64,000 nt of DNA from Devosia sp. (GCA_016713105.1 JADJPS010000021.1:62001-126000); one strand, 5' to 3'. Shown: positions 7,267 through 21,048, counted from the first letter of the stretch. Translations and numbers: made by a program. Notes: generated by a model not told the origin, from the letters alone.

Positions 7267-8664
7267 ATGACCGACATGATCCAAGCTGGAGTGCGTCAGC
7301 CCGTCCGTCTTGGGCCGCTGCGCCGCGTTGCCATCGTGGTCTCGCTCCTCCTGATCGTGGTGGCCGCGTCGGCGTCCCTGTTTCTCGTCCGCACCGTCGA
7401 CAGCCAGCTCGACGATATCGCGGGCGCCTATGAGGTCCGCCGCCAGGCGCGTGATCTGCTGCTTGCGGTGGTGGATGCAGAAACCGGGCAGCGCGGCTAT
7501 CTGCTGACACGCGATGCCAGGTATCTCGATCCCTACAATCGGGCGATCGCCACGATGGACGATACCTATCGGCGGCTGCTTGAACTGGTCGACGGCACCG
7601 CCGCGCGGCGCGACCGGATAGCGGTCATCGCGGACGATCTCGAGCGCAAGCGCGACGAGCTGACGCGGACGATCGATCTGGCATCGGGCGGCAACCCCGA
7701 GGCCGCGCTGGCCGTTGTCAGATCGAACGCCGGCGCGGAGCTGATGGCGCGGCTGAGGCAGGTGGTCAACAGCTTCATCGCCGACGAGGACGCCGCTCTG
7801 GTCGATCGCAACCGGCAGATGGAGGCCAACCGGCAGTGGCTGGTGGCGGCGATCGTTGCGGCGCTGGGCGCGGCGGCGGCTCTCGCCTATGCGCTGTTCG
7901 CCCGCACGCAGCGGCAGGTTACGGCGCTGGCGCAGTCGCACTCGGCCCTCCGGTCGGCGAACGAAGACCTGGAGGCGCGCGTGCTGGCGCGCACGGCAGA
8001 GGCGGAGGAGTCCCGTGCCAGAGCCGAGCGGGAGCGGGAGCGTCTCGAGACCCTGCTGCAGGACACCAACCATCGGATCGGCAATTCGCTCGCCACCGTC
8101 TCGTCGCTGCTCGGGCTGCAGCTCGGGCGCAGCCAGTCGGCCGAGGTGCGGGAGGCACTCGAGGCGGCCCAGGCGCGCGTTCACGCCGTCGCCTCCAGCC
8201 ACCGCCGCCTGCGATTGGGCGCCGACCTGGAGACGACGGATGCGGCAGACCTGCTGCAGGCGGTGGTCGCCGACATCGAGGAGTCGATTCCCGAGGACCG
8301 CAATGTTGAGGTTCACTGTGCGCTGCAGCCGATGGTCATTTCGGCCAGAGACGCCACGACACTGGGAATTGTGCTTGCCGAACTCGTCACCAATGCCCTC
8401 AAGCATGCGTTCGGGGAGGGCGCCGGGGGAAGCATATGGGTCCGGCTCGACCGTGCCGCCGCTGGCACGGCGCGCTTCGTCGTCGAGGACAACGGACGGG
8501 GCCTGACCCGCGTCGCGCACCCGGACTCCGAACCCGGACTGGGCGCGGTCATCGTCAGTCAGTTGGCCCGGCAGTTCGGGGGTGCTGTCGAATATGCAGA
8601 GCGCGATGGAGGCGGCACCGTGGTGATGGTGCTGCTGCCGGGGCTCGAGATCGTCTCGGGGTAG
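7267..8664 (+). CDS. CHASE3-domain HisKA_2/HWE-type sensor histidine kinase
   Basis: Membrane sensor kinase of 465 aa. A transmembrane helix lies at about residues 20-42, followed by a periplasmic CHASE3 domain (VVDAETGQRGYLLTRDARY), a second helix near 198-218 and a coiled coil. The HisKA_2-like H-box is LQDTNHRIGNSLATVSSLLG and the ATPase has ELVTNALKHAF and VVEDNGRGL. This group includes PhyK/PakF kinases that phosphorylate PhyR. Together with its position beside ecfG, that makes it the likely input kinase of the stress cascade (inference). ATG 7267 is chosen because the preceding 44 open codons are low-complexity and arginine-rich. Confidence 0.88.
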   Translation: MTDMIQAGVRQPVRLGPLRRVAIVVSLLLIVVAASASLFLVRTVDSQLDDIAGAYEVRRQARDLLLAVVDAETGQRGYLLTRDARYLDPYNRAIATMDDTYRRLLELVDGTAARRDRIAVIADDLERKRDELTRTIDLASGGNPEAALAVVRSNAGAELMARLRQVVNSFIADEDAALVDRNRQMEANRQWLVAAIVAALGAAAALAYALFARTQRQVTALAQSHSALRSANEDLEARVLARTAEAEESRARAERERERLETLLQDTNHRIGNSLATVSSLLGLQLGRSQSAEVREALEAAQARVHAVASSHRRLRLGADLETTDAADLLQAVVADIEESIPEDRNVEVHCALQPMVISARDATTLGIVLAELVTNALKHAFGEGAGGSIWVRLDRAAAGTARFVVEDNGRGLTRVAHPDSEPGLGAVIVSQLARQFGGAVEYAERDGGGTVVMVLLPGLEIVSG

Positions 8665-8697
8665 GGGCGGCGACACGTCGTACGGCCGAGGAGCAAC

Positions 8698-9638
8698 ATG
8701 CAGTATATCGGTGTGATCAACAGGAGCGGCGGGACGTTCCGGACCATGGACCTCGAGCGCTTCGTCGCCGCGGCCGGATCCGTGTTCGCCGCGCATGGTC
8801 ACCAGTTGTCGTGCAGCATCGTCGATGGCGACGACCTCCTGGGGGCACTCGAGGCCGCCGCGCGGGACCCGGGCTCGGACGGGCTGATCGCGGGAGGCGG
8901 TGACGGTACCATTTCGGCGGCGGCGGGCATCTGCTTCAGGCACGGCATGCCGCTGGGGGTACTGCCGGGCGGCACGATGAACCTGTTCGCCCGCTCGCTG
9001 CGCATTCCCCTCGATCTCGATGCAGCTCTCGAAGCACTGGCCGGGGGCGAGATCGTGCCGGTCGATATCGCCACCGCCAACGGCCGCCCGTTCGTGCATC
9101 AGTTCTCCGTCGGGCTGCACTCCCGGCTCGTCCGGATACGGGAAGGCCTGCCCTACAAGAGCCGCTGGGGCAAGATGCTGGCGAGTGTGCGGGCAGTGGG
9201 GAAGCCCTGTCCCGACCGCTGGTGTTCGAGGCCGAGATCCGCATGCCGCAACGGACGGAGACCCGCCGGGCCGCCGCCATTTCGGTGTCGAACAATGTCC
9301 TGGGTGAGGGGCACGTGCCCTACGCCGAGGCCGTCGATCGCGGTGTCCTCGGCGTCTACGTGGTCAGGCCCATGCCGCCGGCGGAACTCGCCCGGCTGCT
9401 GATTTCACTGCTGTTCGGCACCTGGAAGCGGCATCCGCTGGTGTCGGAAAAGGAGGTCAACGAGGTGTCGCTGCGGTTTCTGCGCCGCAAGGCCTCGGCC
9501 AGCGCCGTGATCGACGGTGAACTGGTCCCGCTCGAAGCCCGCGTCGACCTGCGCATCCATGCCGGCGCACTCAAGGTGCTGGTCCCGCAGCGCGGTGCAC
9601 CGGCAACTGCCGGCGTCGATGCGGCTGCAACGGCGTGA
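8698..9638 (+). CDS. Diacylglycerol kinase-family lipid kinase, frameshifted
   Basis: DAGK_cat (YegS/BmrU-type) lipid kinase, about 313 aa when repaired. The ATP-site motifs GGGDGT and LPGGTMNLFAR lie in the first half. The second half holds the beta-sandwich domain (ISVSNNVLGEGHVPYAEAVD; SASAVIDGELV). The two halves are in different frames. Adding one G at 9203-9205 turns AAGCCC into AAGGCCC and restores 'SVRAVGKALSRPLVFEAEIR'. It lies 33 nt after the kinase gene and is probably co-transcribed. The lipid substrate is unknown. Confidence 0.82.
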
Positions 9639-9647
9639 AACGACAAG

Positions 9648-9675
9648 CGCCCGCCCGGTCGTTGCCGAGCGGGCG
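9648..9675. terminator. Hairpin between convergent genes
   Basis: CGCCCGC (9648-9654) pairs with GCGGGCG (9669-9675), between the lipid kinase stop (9638) and the convergent small gene (stop 9700). There is no U-run on either side. Confidence 0.35.
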
Positions 9676-9699
9676 TCGATGGCGGTGAATTGCGGCCGG

Positions 9700-9933
9700 C
9701 TAGAGGCTTGCGGCTCCTGCCTCGACGGGCTGCTGGCCAAGCCGCCGCAGCGCATTCTCGATCGCCTTGAGGTTCTCGCCGTCATCGCCGTCGACGGGTG
9801 TCATCCCCTCGGTGGCGCTGCGCTCCTTGGAGAGTGTGTCCGCCTCGAGTTCACGCAGTAGGGTGATCTTGTCGGCCGCGGGCAGGCGCTCGTCAGTCAG
9901 GATGGTCACGATCTTCCGCTTGATGTGAGACAT
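9700..9933 (-). CDS. Conserved-looking small hydrophilic protein, unknown function
   Basis: A 77-aa soluble protein (MSHIKRKIVTILTDERLPAADKI...) with no signal peptide, membrane helix or recognisable domain. It has an amphipathic, coiled-coil-like middle (ITLLRELEADTLSKERSA). It follows the holin-like gene by 90 nt on the same strand, so it is probably the last gene of the stress-induced DUF883/holin-like unit. Codon use matches the neighbours. A real gene is likely, but I do not recognise it. Confidence 0.6.
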   Translation of the reverse strand: MSHIKRKIVTILTDERLPAADKITLLRELEADTLSKERSATEGMTPVDGDDGENLKAIENALRRLGQQPVEAGAASL

Positions 9934-10023
9934 GGCTCAACTCCTCGAAGTTCTCGTTTCCGTCGGCGCCGCAAGGACGGCGGTCCGTCGAGAACGCGGC
10001 ACCAGAGAGTTGGTTGCAGCGGG

Positions 10024-10490
10024 TCAAGCGTCCTCCTCGGGCTCCTCTTCGCGATGCGAACCGGTTGGCTTGCTGAGCAGGTAGGCGGCCGCAAGGGCGC
10101 CGCCCAGCGGGATGCCGACACGCCTCATCAGGTCCGATTTCATCAGCAGCGGCAAGGCCGTGACCGCTGCCGTGGTGATCAGGGCCGTCTTTTCGGCACT
10201 GCGCTGGCGTTCGAGGGCGCGCCGGTGCGCTGCGGCATCGGCCATCGCCTTGAGGGCGTAGGCCGCGAGGGCGAGGAGCAGGGCCCCGGCCGCGATCAGC
10301 AGCCTGGGGCGACGATCGGTCCCCACAGCAGGGTGAGCCAGGCGTTCAGCGCCACCAGCAGGAATGCCACGGCAATCAGCGCGAACGCCGCCACCGCTCC
10401 ATAGGCGACGGCGCCGCTCTTCAGCCGCTCCATCAGTTCCTCCACCTCGATGCCGAGCAGCGAGGCTATCGGCGAAAGGAACTGCATCAT
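10024..10490 (-). CDS. Phage-holin-family (YqjE-like) membrane protein, frameshifted
   Basis: Read as is, a 64-aa fragment (MMQFLSPIASLLGIEVEEL...LTLLWGPIVAP) overlaps a second open frame starting RLLIAAGALLLALAAYALK. Adding one C to the C4 run near 10303 fuses them into about 155 aa with two transmembrane helices and a charged tail (SHREEEPEEDA). That is the usual plan of the DUF1469/'phage holin superfamily III' proteins that follow ElaB/YqjD-like genes. Despite the family name these are chromosomal stress proteins. The start overlaps the ribosome site AGGTAGGG at the end of the DUF883 gene. Confidence 0.7.
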
Positions 10491-10492
10491 CC

Positions 10493-10880
10493 CTACCTTG
10501 ATACGACGGCGAGGACGAAACCCAGCGCGATGGCTCCCGCCACCGCGGTCAGAGGTTTTTCCCGGATGGTGTCCTTGAGCTGCTTCTCGAGTTCGCCGAA
10601 CTCGTCCTGCACCTCGTCGACCGCCTGCTTGCCGGACTTGGCGAGGTGCTTCACCTCGCGCTTTGCGATCGACTGCGCCTCGCTGACCTTGTCCTCGGCC
10701 AGGGTGGCCAGCGTTGCCGCGATCGACTTGAGATCGGACTGCAACTGCTTGATCTGCTCGGCCAGTTCGTCCTCCCGGTTCGTCGCCGGGGCCGAACGCG
10801 ACCGTCGCCGCGCTCCGCTTGCGGCGCGGTTCGCGGGTGTCCCCGCGCGATTGGGGGGCCATGTCGGTAGTGGCTGCCAT
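10493..10880 (-). CDS. DUF883 (ElaB/YqjD-like) membrane-anchored protein, probable frameshift
   Basis: The C-terminal part is unmistakable for DUF883. It has a coiled-coil segment (AEQIKQLQSDLKSIAATLA), then EKQLKDTIREKPLTAVAGAI and a final hydrophobic helix (GFVLAVVSR). The family binds membranes and, in E. coli, ribosomes. In the frame given, the only ATGs lie upstream of the predicted transcript start. The start that fits the EcfG promoter is MAATTDM at 10880, in another frame. Removing one base from the G6 run 10853-10858 joins it to the rest as MAATTDMAPNRAGTPANRAA..., about 128 aa. Confidence 0.72.
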
Positions 10881-10911
10881 CTGGGCGCTCCTGTTGCTGT
10901 ACGCAGTAGCC

Positions 10912-10937
10912 AACGCGTCATGCCAAATACTGGTTCC
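10912..10937 (-). promoter_or_regulatory. EcfG-type promoter of the DUF883/holin-like unit
   Basis: Minus strand GGAAC (10937-10933)-N17-CGTT (10915-10912). The predicted start is about 25 nt upstream of ATG 10880. Confidence 0.75.
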
Positions 10938-11059
10938 AGTCTAGGCAGATGCACGCGCCGCGGGGTTGCGCTGGATCAAAAAAGATGCACCCCGGCTCAG
11001 GGGGAACCGGGGTGCGGAAAGCGGGCCGGAAGGGGGGCGACCTTGGGCCCGCTGGGGGC

Positions 11060-11218
11060 TCAGAGGACCCTCATCAACACAAGGACGATGAAGATCACGA
11101 GCACGACTCCGAGGATGCCGGAGGGATAGGCCCCCCACGAGCGAGAGTAGGGCCAGGCCGGCACGGCGCCGATCAGAAGCAGGATCAGCAGGATGATGAT
11201 GATGGTTCCAAGGGTCAT
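11060..11218 (-). CDS. DUF3309-family small membrane protein
   Basis: A 52-aa protein, MTLGTIIIILLILLLIGAVP followed by AWPYSRSWGAYPSGILG and a second hydrophobic stretch (VVLVIFIVLVLMRVL). This is the full DUF3309 architecture, two helices around a W-P-x-S-R-x-W-G-x-x-P-S-G core. It starts 9 nt after the stop of the 54-aa gene upstream and shares its EcfG promoter. Function is unknown. Confidence 0.85.
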   Translation of the reverse strand: MTLGTIIIILLILLLIGAVPAWPYSRSWGAYPSGILGVVLVIFIVLVLMRVL

Positions 11219-11227
11219 GGCCGGTTC

Positions 11228-11392
11228 CTAGAGCAGTGTCAGTACGACTGACGCGGCAAGGAGGATGCCTGCCGCGCAGCCGAGCGCGAGCAGCACGGGC
11301 ACGTAGTGGGTCCGTCCGTCATGGCTCTCCGGCATCCACGCGAGGACCGTGCGGACGGCGTGTTCCGGGTTGGCGGTCTCGATCTGGGTCAT
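11228..11392 (-). CDS. Small single-helix membrane protein, unknown
   Basis: A 54-aa protein (MTQIETANPEHAVRTVLAWM...) with a hydrophilic N-terminus and one C-terminal transmembrane helix (VPVLLALGCAAGILLAASVVLTLL). I do not recognise a family. It is the first gene after the EcfG promoter at 11460-11484 and is followed directly by the DUF3309 gene, so it is probably a stress-induced membrane peptide. Confidence 0.7.
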   Translation of the reverse strand: MTQIETANPEHAVRTVLAWMPESHDGRTHYVPVLLALGCAAGILLAASVVLTLL

Positions 11393-11459
11393 CGGGCTGT
11401 TTCCTCGGTCTGCCGGCTTCGGCACCGGCTTGCGCCCATGGCGGCGCTTCTGGTCCGAT

Positions 11460-11484
11460 AACGGGGAGGCACCCGTTTGGTTCC
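11460..11484 (-). promoter_or_regulatory. EcfG-type promoter of the small membrane protein pair
   Basis: Minus strand GGAAC (11484-11480)-N16-CGTT (11463-11460), just beyond the stop of the transglutaminase gene and pointing to the start at 11392. Confidence 0.72.
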
Positions 11485-11510
11485 GCCAGACGAGGATGTT
11501 CCGCGCCGGT

Positions 11511-12389
11511 CTATTCGACGCGGATGACGTCGACCGATTGCTTGGCGTGATGGCCGCCGCTGGTGCGCAGCACCCCCACGATCGGCGACACATCGGAATA
11601 GTCCCGTCCATGGCCGATGGTGATGTGGTCGGGGCCTGCGAGCATCGCGTTGGTGGGGTCGAACTCGACCCAGCCGGCATGCACGCCGCACCACACCCGG
11701 ACCCAGGCGTGCATGGCGTCGGCGCCGGCCAGGCGCGGCTTGCCCTTGGGCGGAATGGTACGGAGGAACCCCGAGACATAGCCCGCGGGGATGCCGATGC
11801 CGCGCAGTCCGGCAATCATGACGTGGGCAAAGTCCTGGCAGACGCCGCGCCTGAGGGCGAAGGCCTCGGACGGCCCGGTGTCGACCTTGGTCGCGTCCTT
11901 GTCGTACCTGAAGTCGCGGTGGATGGCGAAGCACAGCTCCATCGCCGCGGCCCGGACCGACCCGGTCCGCGACGCGATGTCCCGGGCATAGGCGGTGATC
12001 GCGGTGTCGAGCGGCACCCGCGGCGACGCCGCGAGGAAGTGGTGCGGCGAGTCGGCGGCCAGCGACCATAGCGCCGCGATTTCCTCCTGCAGGCGCGGCA
12101 GGGTCGGCGACAGGTCGGCGGCCGCCGGCTGGTCCTCTATCTGAACCCGCGCCGTGAGCTTCACGTCGAGGTGATGGTGATAGCCGGTGTAGGCGATGGT
12201 GGTGACGATGTTGCCGAAGAAGTCGCTGAAGGTGGTCTCCTGCTCGGGACGCGGCGAGAACGACAGCGATGAGGCGATCACGCGCTGCACGCCGGGGATC
12301 GAGATCGGCGTCACCCGCACCAGGTGGCGATCGCCGTGCACCGAGGCGATGTAGTCGTAGTGGAGCTCCAGCCGGACGTCGTAGAGCAT
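11511..12389 (-). CDS. Transglutaminase-like cysteine protease-fold protein (COG1305)
   Basis: A 292-aa cytoplasmic protein with an N-terminal beta domain (bacterial transglutaminase-like N) and a transglutaminase core. The catalytic triad can be read as Cys in RRGVCQDFAHVMIAGLRG, His in DAMHAWVRVW and Asp in WVEFDPTNAM. Such enzymes cleave or form (iso)peptide bonds. It is the last gene of a three-gene operon with the ATP-grasp/alpha-E and DUF2126 proteins, 12 nt after the former. In that setting it is thought to act on a peptide or amide made by the ATP-grasp enzyme (prediction from gene neighbourhoods, not shown experimentally as far as I know). Confidence 0.88.
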   Translation of the reverse strand: MLYDVRLELHYDYIASVHGDRHLVRVTPISIPGVQRVIASSLSFSPRPEQETTFSDFFGNIVTTIAYTGYHHHLDVKLTARVQIEDQPAAADLSPTLPRLQEEIAALWSLAADSPHHFLAASPRVPLDTAITAYARDIASRTGSVRAAAMELCFAIHRDFRYDKDATKVDTGPSEAFALRRGVCQDFAHVMIAGLRGIGIPAGYVSGFLRTIPPKGKPRLAGADAMHAWVRVWCGVHAGWVEFDPTNAMLAGPDHITIGHGRDYSDVSPIVGVLRTSGGHHAKQSVDVIRVE

Positions 12390-12401
12390 GTCCGCGTCCC
12401 C

Positions 12402-14813
12402 CTAGACGAAGTAGGCGTCGGCGATAAGGCCGGCGAGCCGGCCGATGTCCGCGGCGAGACGATTGAGCTTGGCCGTCGTCATGTCCTCGGGTTCGGTGAT
12501 CCTGAGGTCGGTGTGCAGCGCCAGTCCCGCTTTGGCGGCGAGCGAGAGGTGCCCCTCCTCGATGCCGCCGGGCAATTGCTCGATCTGGCTGCGCAGCTCG
12601 GCGATCTGGAAGGCGACCGAGCGCGGATTGAGCGGATCGAGCACCAGCAGGTCGATATAGGAGTTGACGCCGGCACTGACGGCGTAGCGCCGCCGGTGCG
12701 TCATCACGCTGTCCCCGATCTCGAGCAGCATGTCGAGCGAGCCTTCCGGCGCGCCTTTCCTTGTACACCAGGCGACGACGCCGGCAATCTGGATCGCCCG
12801 TTCGAGCCGCCGTCCGACCTCGAGGAAGCGCCAGCCGGCGAAGCGATACATGTTCTCGTGCACCAGGCCCGAGAAGCCGGCGAGCTTGCGCAGCAGCACG
12901 GTCATGGCGCGGGTCGCGTCGTCGCCCGGTTCGACGCGCTGGGCGAAGCTGCGGGCGGTCTTGCGCAGGTCGGCGAGCGCCAGCCAGCCATCCGGCGAGA
13001 AGCGGTCGCGGATCTGGCTGGCACTGTTCGCTGCGCTGTCGATGGCAGCGAGCAGCCCCGGGGGAAGCGCCTTGGTGGCGTCGACCCCGAGGCCGCCGAG
13101 ATAGGTGCGGATGTCCTTGAGCAGGGCCTGGCCGGGGTTCGAGATTTCGGCAAGCCGGGCGTTGTAGGCGCGCAGGATGCGGACCGTCGCCTCGCAGCGT
13201 TCGGCGTAGCGGCCCAGCCAGATCAGGTTGTCGGCCGCCCGGCTCGGCAGGCTCCCGGCCGAGACCCGCACCAGCTTCTCGCCTTCCTGGGGCAGCAGGG
13301 AGACGCGCTCGACCGGCTTTGCACTGACTACCCAGACGTCGGCCGCCTGGCCGCCACGCTGCATCGCGATGGCGGCGGTATCGGGGGTCGAGCCGACGCG
13401 GGCGAAACCTCCCGGCATGATGGTCCAGCCATCCCTGGTGCGCGCCGCATAGACGCGCAGCGTGATCGGCCGTGGCTGCAGCCTGCCGCCCAGGTAGACC
13501 GGCGCCGTCGACAGCCGCACCGGTTCCTGCCCGACGAAGTCGCCGCCGCTGTGCACCAGTTCGGCGAGCAACGCCTCCCGCTGTGGCCTGGCCAGTTGGG
13601 CGCCCAGCACCGTCCCATGCGGATCGTCAATGGCAAGACCGGTGGCGAAGGCCGGGCCGACCATCATGGTGTCGAAGTTCTCGACGACGTGGCGGCGCTC
13701 CGCCGCCTGGCCGCACCACCAGGTGGCGATGGTGGGCAGCATCAGGTCCTCGTTCAGCAGGGCGCGGCAGAGATTGGGGATGAAGGCGGCGAGTGCCCGT
13801 GTCTCGAGGATGCCGGAGCCGAGCGCATTGACGATTGCGACCGATCCCTGCCGCAGCGCCTCGGTCATGCCGGGCGTGCCGATATGGCTGTCGTAGCGCA
13901 GCTCGAGCGGATCGGCGAAGCTGGCGTCGAGGCGGCGCCAGAGGACGCTGATCGGCTTCAGGCCTGCCACTGTCCGAACCATCACCTGGCCGCCCTCGAC
14001 GATCAGGTCCTCGCCCTCGAGCAGCATGAATCCGAGATAGCGCGCGATGTAGGCGTGCTCGAAATAGGTCTCGTTGTGCTGGCCGGGAGTGAGGATGCCG
14101 ACGCGCCCGTCGCCGGAGCGGGCGATGCCGTTGAGCGCGTCGCGGAAGTCGCGGAAAAAGCCGGCCAGCCGATGCACGTGCATCTTGCCGTAGATGTCGG
14201 AGAGCGCCCTTGTGGTCGCGACGCGGTTCTCGAGCGCGAAGCCGGCGCCTGAGGGGGCCTGGGTGCGGTCGCCGAGCACCCACCAGCCGCCGTCTGGGCC
14301 GCGTCCCAGTTCGAACGCGCAGAAGTGCAGGAAGTGGCCGCTCGCCGGCTTGATGCCGACCACCGGCCTTAGGAATTCGGCATTGCGGGCAATCAGTTCG
14401 GGCGGCAGCAGGCCGCTCTTCACCAGCGTGTTGTCGCCATGGATGTCGGCGACGATCTTCTCGAGCAGTTCGGCCCGCTGCGCCAGCCCGCGTGAAATGC
14501 CGACCCAGTCCGCCTCGTCGATGATCAGCGGGACGTGCGCCAGCGGCCAGGCGCGTTCCTTGCCCTCGGCACCGTCGTATTTCCGGTAGTAGACGCCCGC
14601 GTCGCGCAGGTACTGGTCGGCGCGCTCGAAGCGGGCGGAGACCTCTTCTGTCCCCAGGTCGTCGAGCGCCGCGATCAGGCCCTCCCAGACTGGCCGGATG
14701 GCCCCGGAAGGATCGATCATCTCATCGGGAACGCCGGGAAGCAGGTGGTAGCCGGCGATCAGGCCGGGAACACCCCGCTTCTTCGCCGACTGGCGTTGAT
14801 TCCGCTTCTCCAT
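12402..14813 (-). CDS. Circularly permuted ATP-grasp / alpha-E domain fusion protein
   Basis: An 803-aa fusion. About residues 60-490 form the circularly permuted type-2 ATP-grasp domain (COG2308), with characteristic stretches GDNTLVKSGLLPPELI, LGDRTQAPSGAGFALENRV, LTPGQHNETYFEHAYIARYL and LLEGEDLIVEGGQVMVRT. About residues 500-803 form the all-helical alpha-E domain (COG2307), starting near SRAADNLIWLGRYAERCEAT. ATP-grasp enzymes ligate a carboxylate to an amine, and alpha-E always accompanies this subtype. It lies between two transglutaminase genes, 85 nt from the DUF2126 protein. The product made is unknown. Confidence 0.92.
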   Translation of the reverse strand: MEKRNQRQSAKKRGVPGLIAGYHLLPGVPDEMIDPSGAIRPVWEGLIAALDDLGTEEVSARFERADQYLRDAGVYYRKYDGAEGKERAWPLAHVPLIIDEADWVGISRGLAQRAELLEKIVADIHGDNTLVKSGLLPPELIARNAEFLRPVVGIKPASGHFLHFCAFELGRGPDGGWWVLGDRTQAPSGAGFALENRVATTRALSDIYGKMHVHRLAGFFRDFRDALNGIARSGDGRVGILTPGQHNETYFEHAYIARYLGFMLLEGEDLIVEGGQVMVRTVAGLKPISVLWRRLDASFADPLELRYDSHIGTPGMTEALRQGSVAIVNALGSGILETRALAAFIPNLCRALLNEDLMLPTIATWWCGQAAERRHVVENFDTMMVGPAFATGLAIDDPHGTVLGAQLARPQREALLAELVHSGGDFVGQEPVRLSTAPVYLGGRLQPRPITLRVYAARTRDGWTIMPGGFARVGSTPDTAAIAMQRGGQAADVWVVSAKPVERVSLLPQEGEKLVRVSAGSLPSRAADNLIWLGRYAERCEATVRILRAYNARLAEISNPGQALLKDIRTYLGGLGVDATKALPPGLLAAIDSAANSASQIRDRFSPDGWLALADLRKTARSFAQRVEPGDDATRAMTVLLRKLAGFSGLVHENMYRFAGWRFLEVGRRLERAIQIAGVVAWCTRKGAPEGSLDMLLEIGDSVMTHRRRYAVSAGVNSYIDLLVLDPLNPRSVAFQIAELRSQIEQLPGGIEEGHLSLAAKAGLALHTDLRITEPEDMTTAKLNRLAADIGRLAGLIADAYFV

Positions 14814-14898
14814 GGGCAGATAGCGCTATCTGAGACGTCGGAAATCGCAAGTGGACTTTCGACTGTTTGGTCAAAAAAGCCCCGGCGGGGCGTCGCCG

Positions 14899-18240
<3,342 letters not shown>

Positions 18241-18345
18241 GCAGCCAGTCGCTCACTCTTTGACACAGGGCTTCCCGGTGGGAACGATAGCGACTGTTGC
18301 TCGCCGCCGCCAGCGCCGACACGCGCTGCGGCCCGGTGCCGGCAG

Positions 18346-18606
18346 CTACTTCTTCCTGCGCTCGGCGTGCATGGCGTCGCGGGATTCGTTGAGGAAGGCC
18401 TCGACCTCGTCGAGGCTGGCCGAGAACTCGTAGCCCTTGTTGCCGAAAACGATTGCGGATGTCTCGTCGTCGCGCAGCATGTAGCCGCCATGCGCCTCGA
18501 TCTTGGGATTGCGCTTCTGCGCCACCAGCAGGCTCACCCCGAAGGGGCGGCCGAGGCGGCGGACGCGGCGTTCCATGGCGACGAGGGTGTGGGCGCGGCT
18601 GCTCAT
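18346..18606 (-). CDS. Small basic protein, unknown function
   Basis: An 86-aa soluble protein, lysine/arginine-rich at both ends (MSSRAHTLVAMERRVRRLG; MHAERRKK), with a compact centre (GGYMLRDDETSAIVFGNKGY). No domain is recognised. It is upstream of and on the same strand as the DUF2126 gene and divergent from the LysR gene 100 nt away, so it could be the first gene of the ATP-grasp operon or independent. Codon use is like its neighbours. Confidence 0.6.
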   Translation of the reverse strand: MSSRAHTLVAMERRVRRLGRPFGVSLLVAQKRNPKIEAHGGYMLRDDETSAIVFGNKGYEFSASLDEVEAFLNESRDAMHAERRKK

Positions 18607-18708
18607 TGATCGTATCCCGGATCAGATGTCCTCAAATAGCGCGGCTGTCGCAGAGAACAAGGGCCTTCGTCCGGTTGAGCGCGCTGCCGTGCGGTGCTTA
18701 ACTTGGTC

Positions 18709-19823
18709 ATGGCCTTCACCCTGCGGCAGCTGCAGTATTTCATTTCCGTCGCCGAAGAGGGGACGGTGTCGGGCGCCGCGCAGTCGCTGTCGATCAGCCA
18801 GTCGGCGGTCACCGAGGCGATCAAGGAGCTTGAGACAGACCTGGGGGTGACGCTGTTCGAGCGGCACCGGCGGGGTCTGTCGATCACCCACAAGGGCCAC
18901 CAGTTCTACCGGCACGCCACCCGCATTCTCGCCAGCGTCTCGGATGCCCGGCGCAGCTTTGCCGATGCGGCGACACCTGCCGGCGGCACGCTGCAGCTGG
19001 GCGTCACCTCGCTGGTCGCCGGCTATGTGCTGTCCGACCTTCTCGCCCGCTACCGCCGCGCCAACCCCGATGTCACGGTGTCCGCGATCGAGGACAATGG
19101 CGATTATCTCGAACATCTGCTGGTCGGCGGCGAGCTCGACATCGCGGTGATGGTGATCTCCAACCTGCGCGACCGGATGGCGCTGCAGGCGGAAATCCTG
19201 GAAAGCTCGCCCTACCGGCTGTGGCTGCCGCTCGGCCATCGGCTCGCCGGCGCCGACATTATCTCGGTCTCCGACATCGTGCCCGAGCCGCTGATCATGC
19301 TCACCGTCGACGAGACCGAGGAGAATACCGGCAAGCTGCTCGCCGCCTTCTCGGCGCCAGGCCGCACGTCGCCTTCCGCACCCGCTCGGTCGAGGCGGTG
19401 CGCAGCCTCGTCGCCACCGGTGCCGGCATCGCGCTGCTGCCCGATCTGGTCTATCGGCCGTGGTCGCTGGAAGGCGACCGGATCGAGAGCCGGGACATTT
19501 CCGGCGCCTTGCCGGTGGTGCAGGTGGGCATGGTCTGGCGCCGTGGCAGCCAGCTGACGCAGGCGGCGCGCGACTTCATCGGCCTCGCGCAACAACAGTG
19601 TCGCGTGGCCGACCAGGATAGCGCGCCCGCGCCTTGTCCTTCGACAGGCTCAGGCTGGGCCTTCCGGACAATGCGCCGGATGCCGGCAGCGCGCCGGGCG
19701 AGCTTGCGCCGAATGTCTGCGGCCCGCTTGGTGAGCCTGTCGACCCACCAAGGCTGCCATCTTCGAATCTGCTATCGATATTTCCGATATCTCCCCACGG
19801 ACGAATGCGTTTGCGATTGTTAA
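18709..19823 (+). CDS. LysR-family transcriptional regulator, frameshifted
   Basis: The N-terminal winged helix-turn-helix (FTLRQLQYFISVAEEGTVSG; SISQSAVTEAIKELETDLGV) is followed by a substrate-binding domain. Near 19357-19361 the frame breaks. Adding one base continues the protein as HVAFRTRSVEAVRSLVATG, then GIALLPDLVYRPWSLEGD. Homology-like sequence ends near 19600. The frame then runs open to 19823 through a repeat-like stretch, so the true C-terminus may be earlier. It lies directly upstream of, and on the same strand as, the polyamine-type transporter and probably regulates it (inference). Confidence 0.8.
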
Positions 19824-19891
19824 CGCGCCCGGTAAGGTCAGGTGAGGGGCAGGCTGCCGATGGGAACGCCGGCCCGAGCAGGGAGAAAGCG

Positions 19892-21048
<1,157 letters not shown>

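Noticed and set aside
10024..10490. Possible prophage holin
   Set aside because: The family name is historical. No phage genes are nearby, and the EcfG promoter and DUF883 neighbour mark it as a chromosomal stress gene.
12324..14252. Long plus-strand open frame opposite the ATP-grasp/alpha-E gene
   Set aside because: It is the antisense mirror of a clear family protein. High GC makes antisense frames open by chance, and its residues are low-complexity with no domain.
19634..19860. N-terminal extension of the PotD-like protein
   Set aside because: The frame is open but lacks a signal peptide at its start. The signal peptide and ribosome site begin at 19892.
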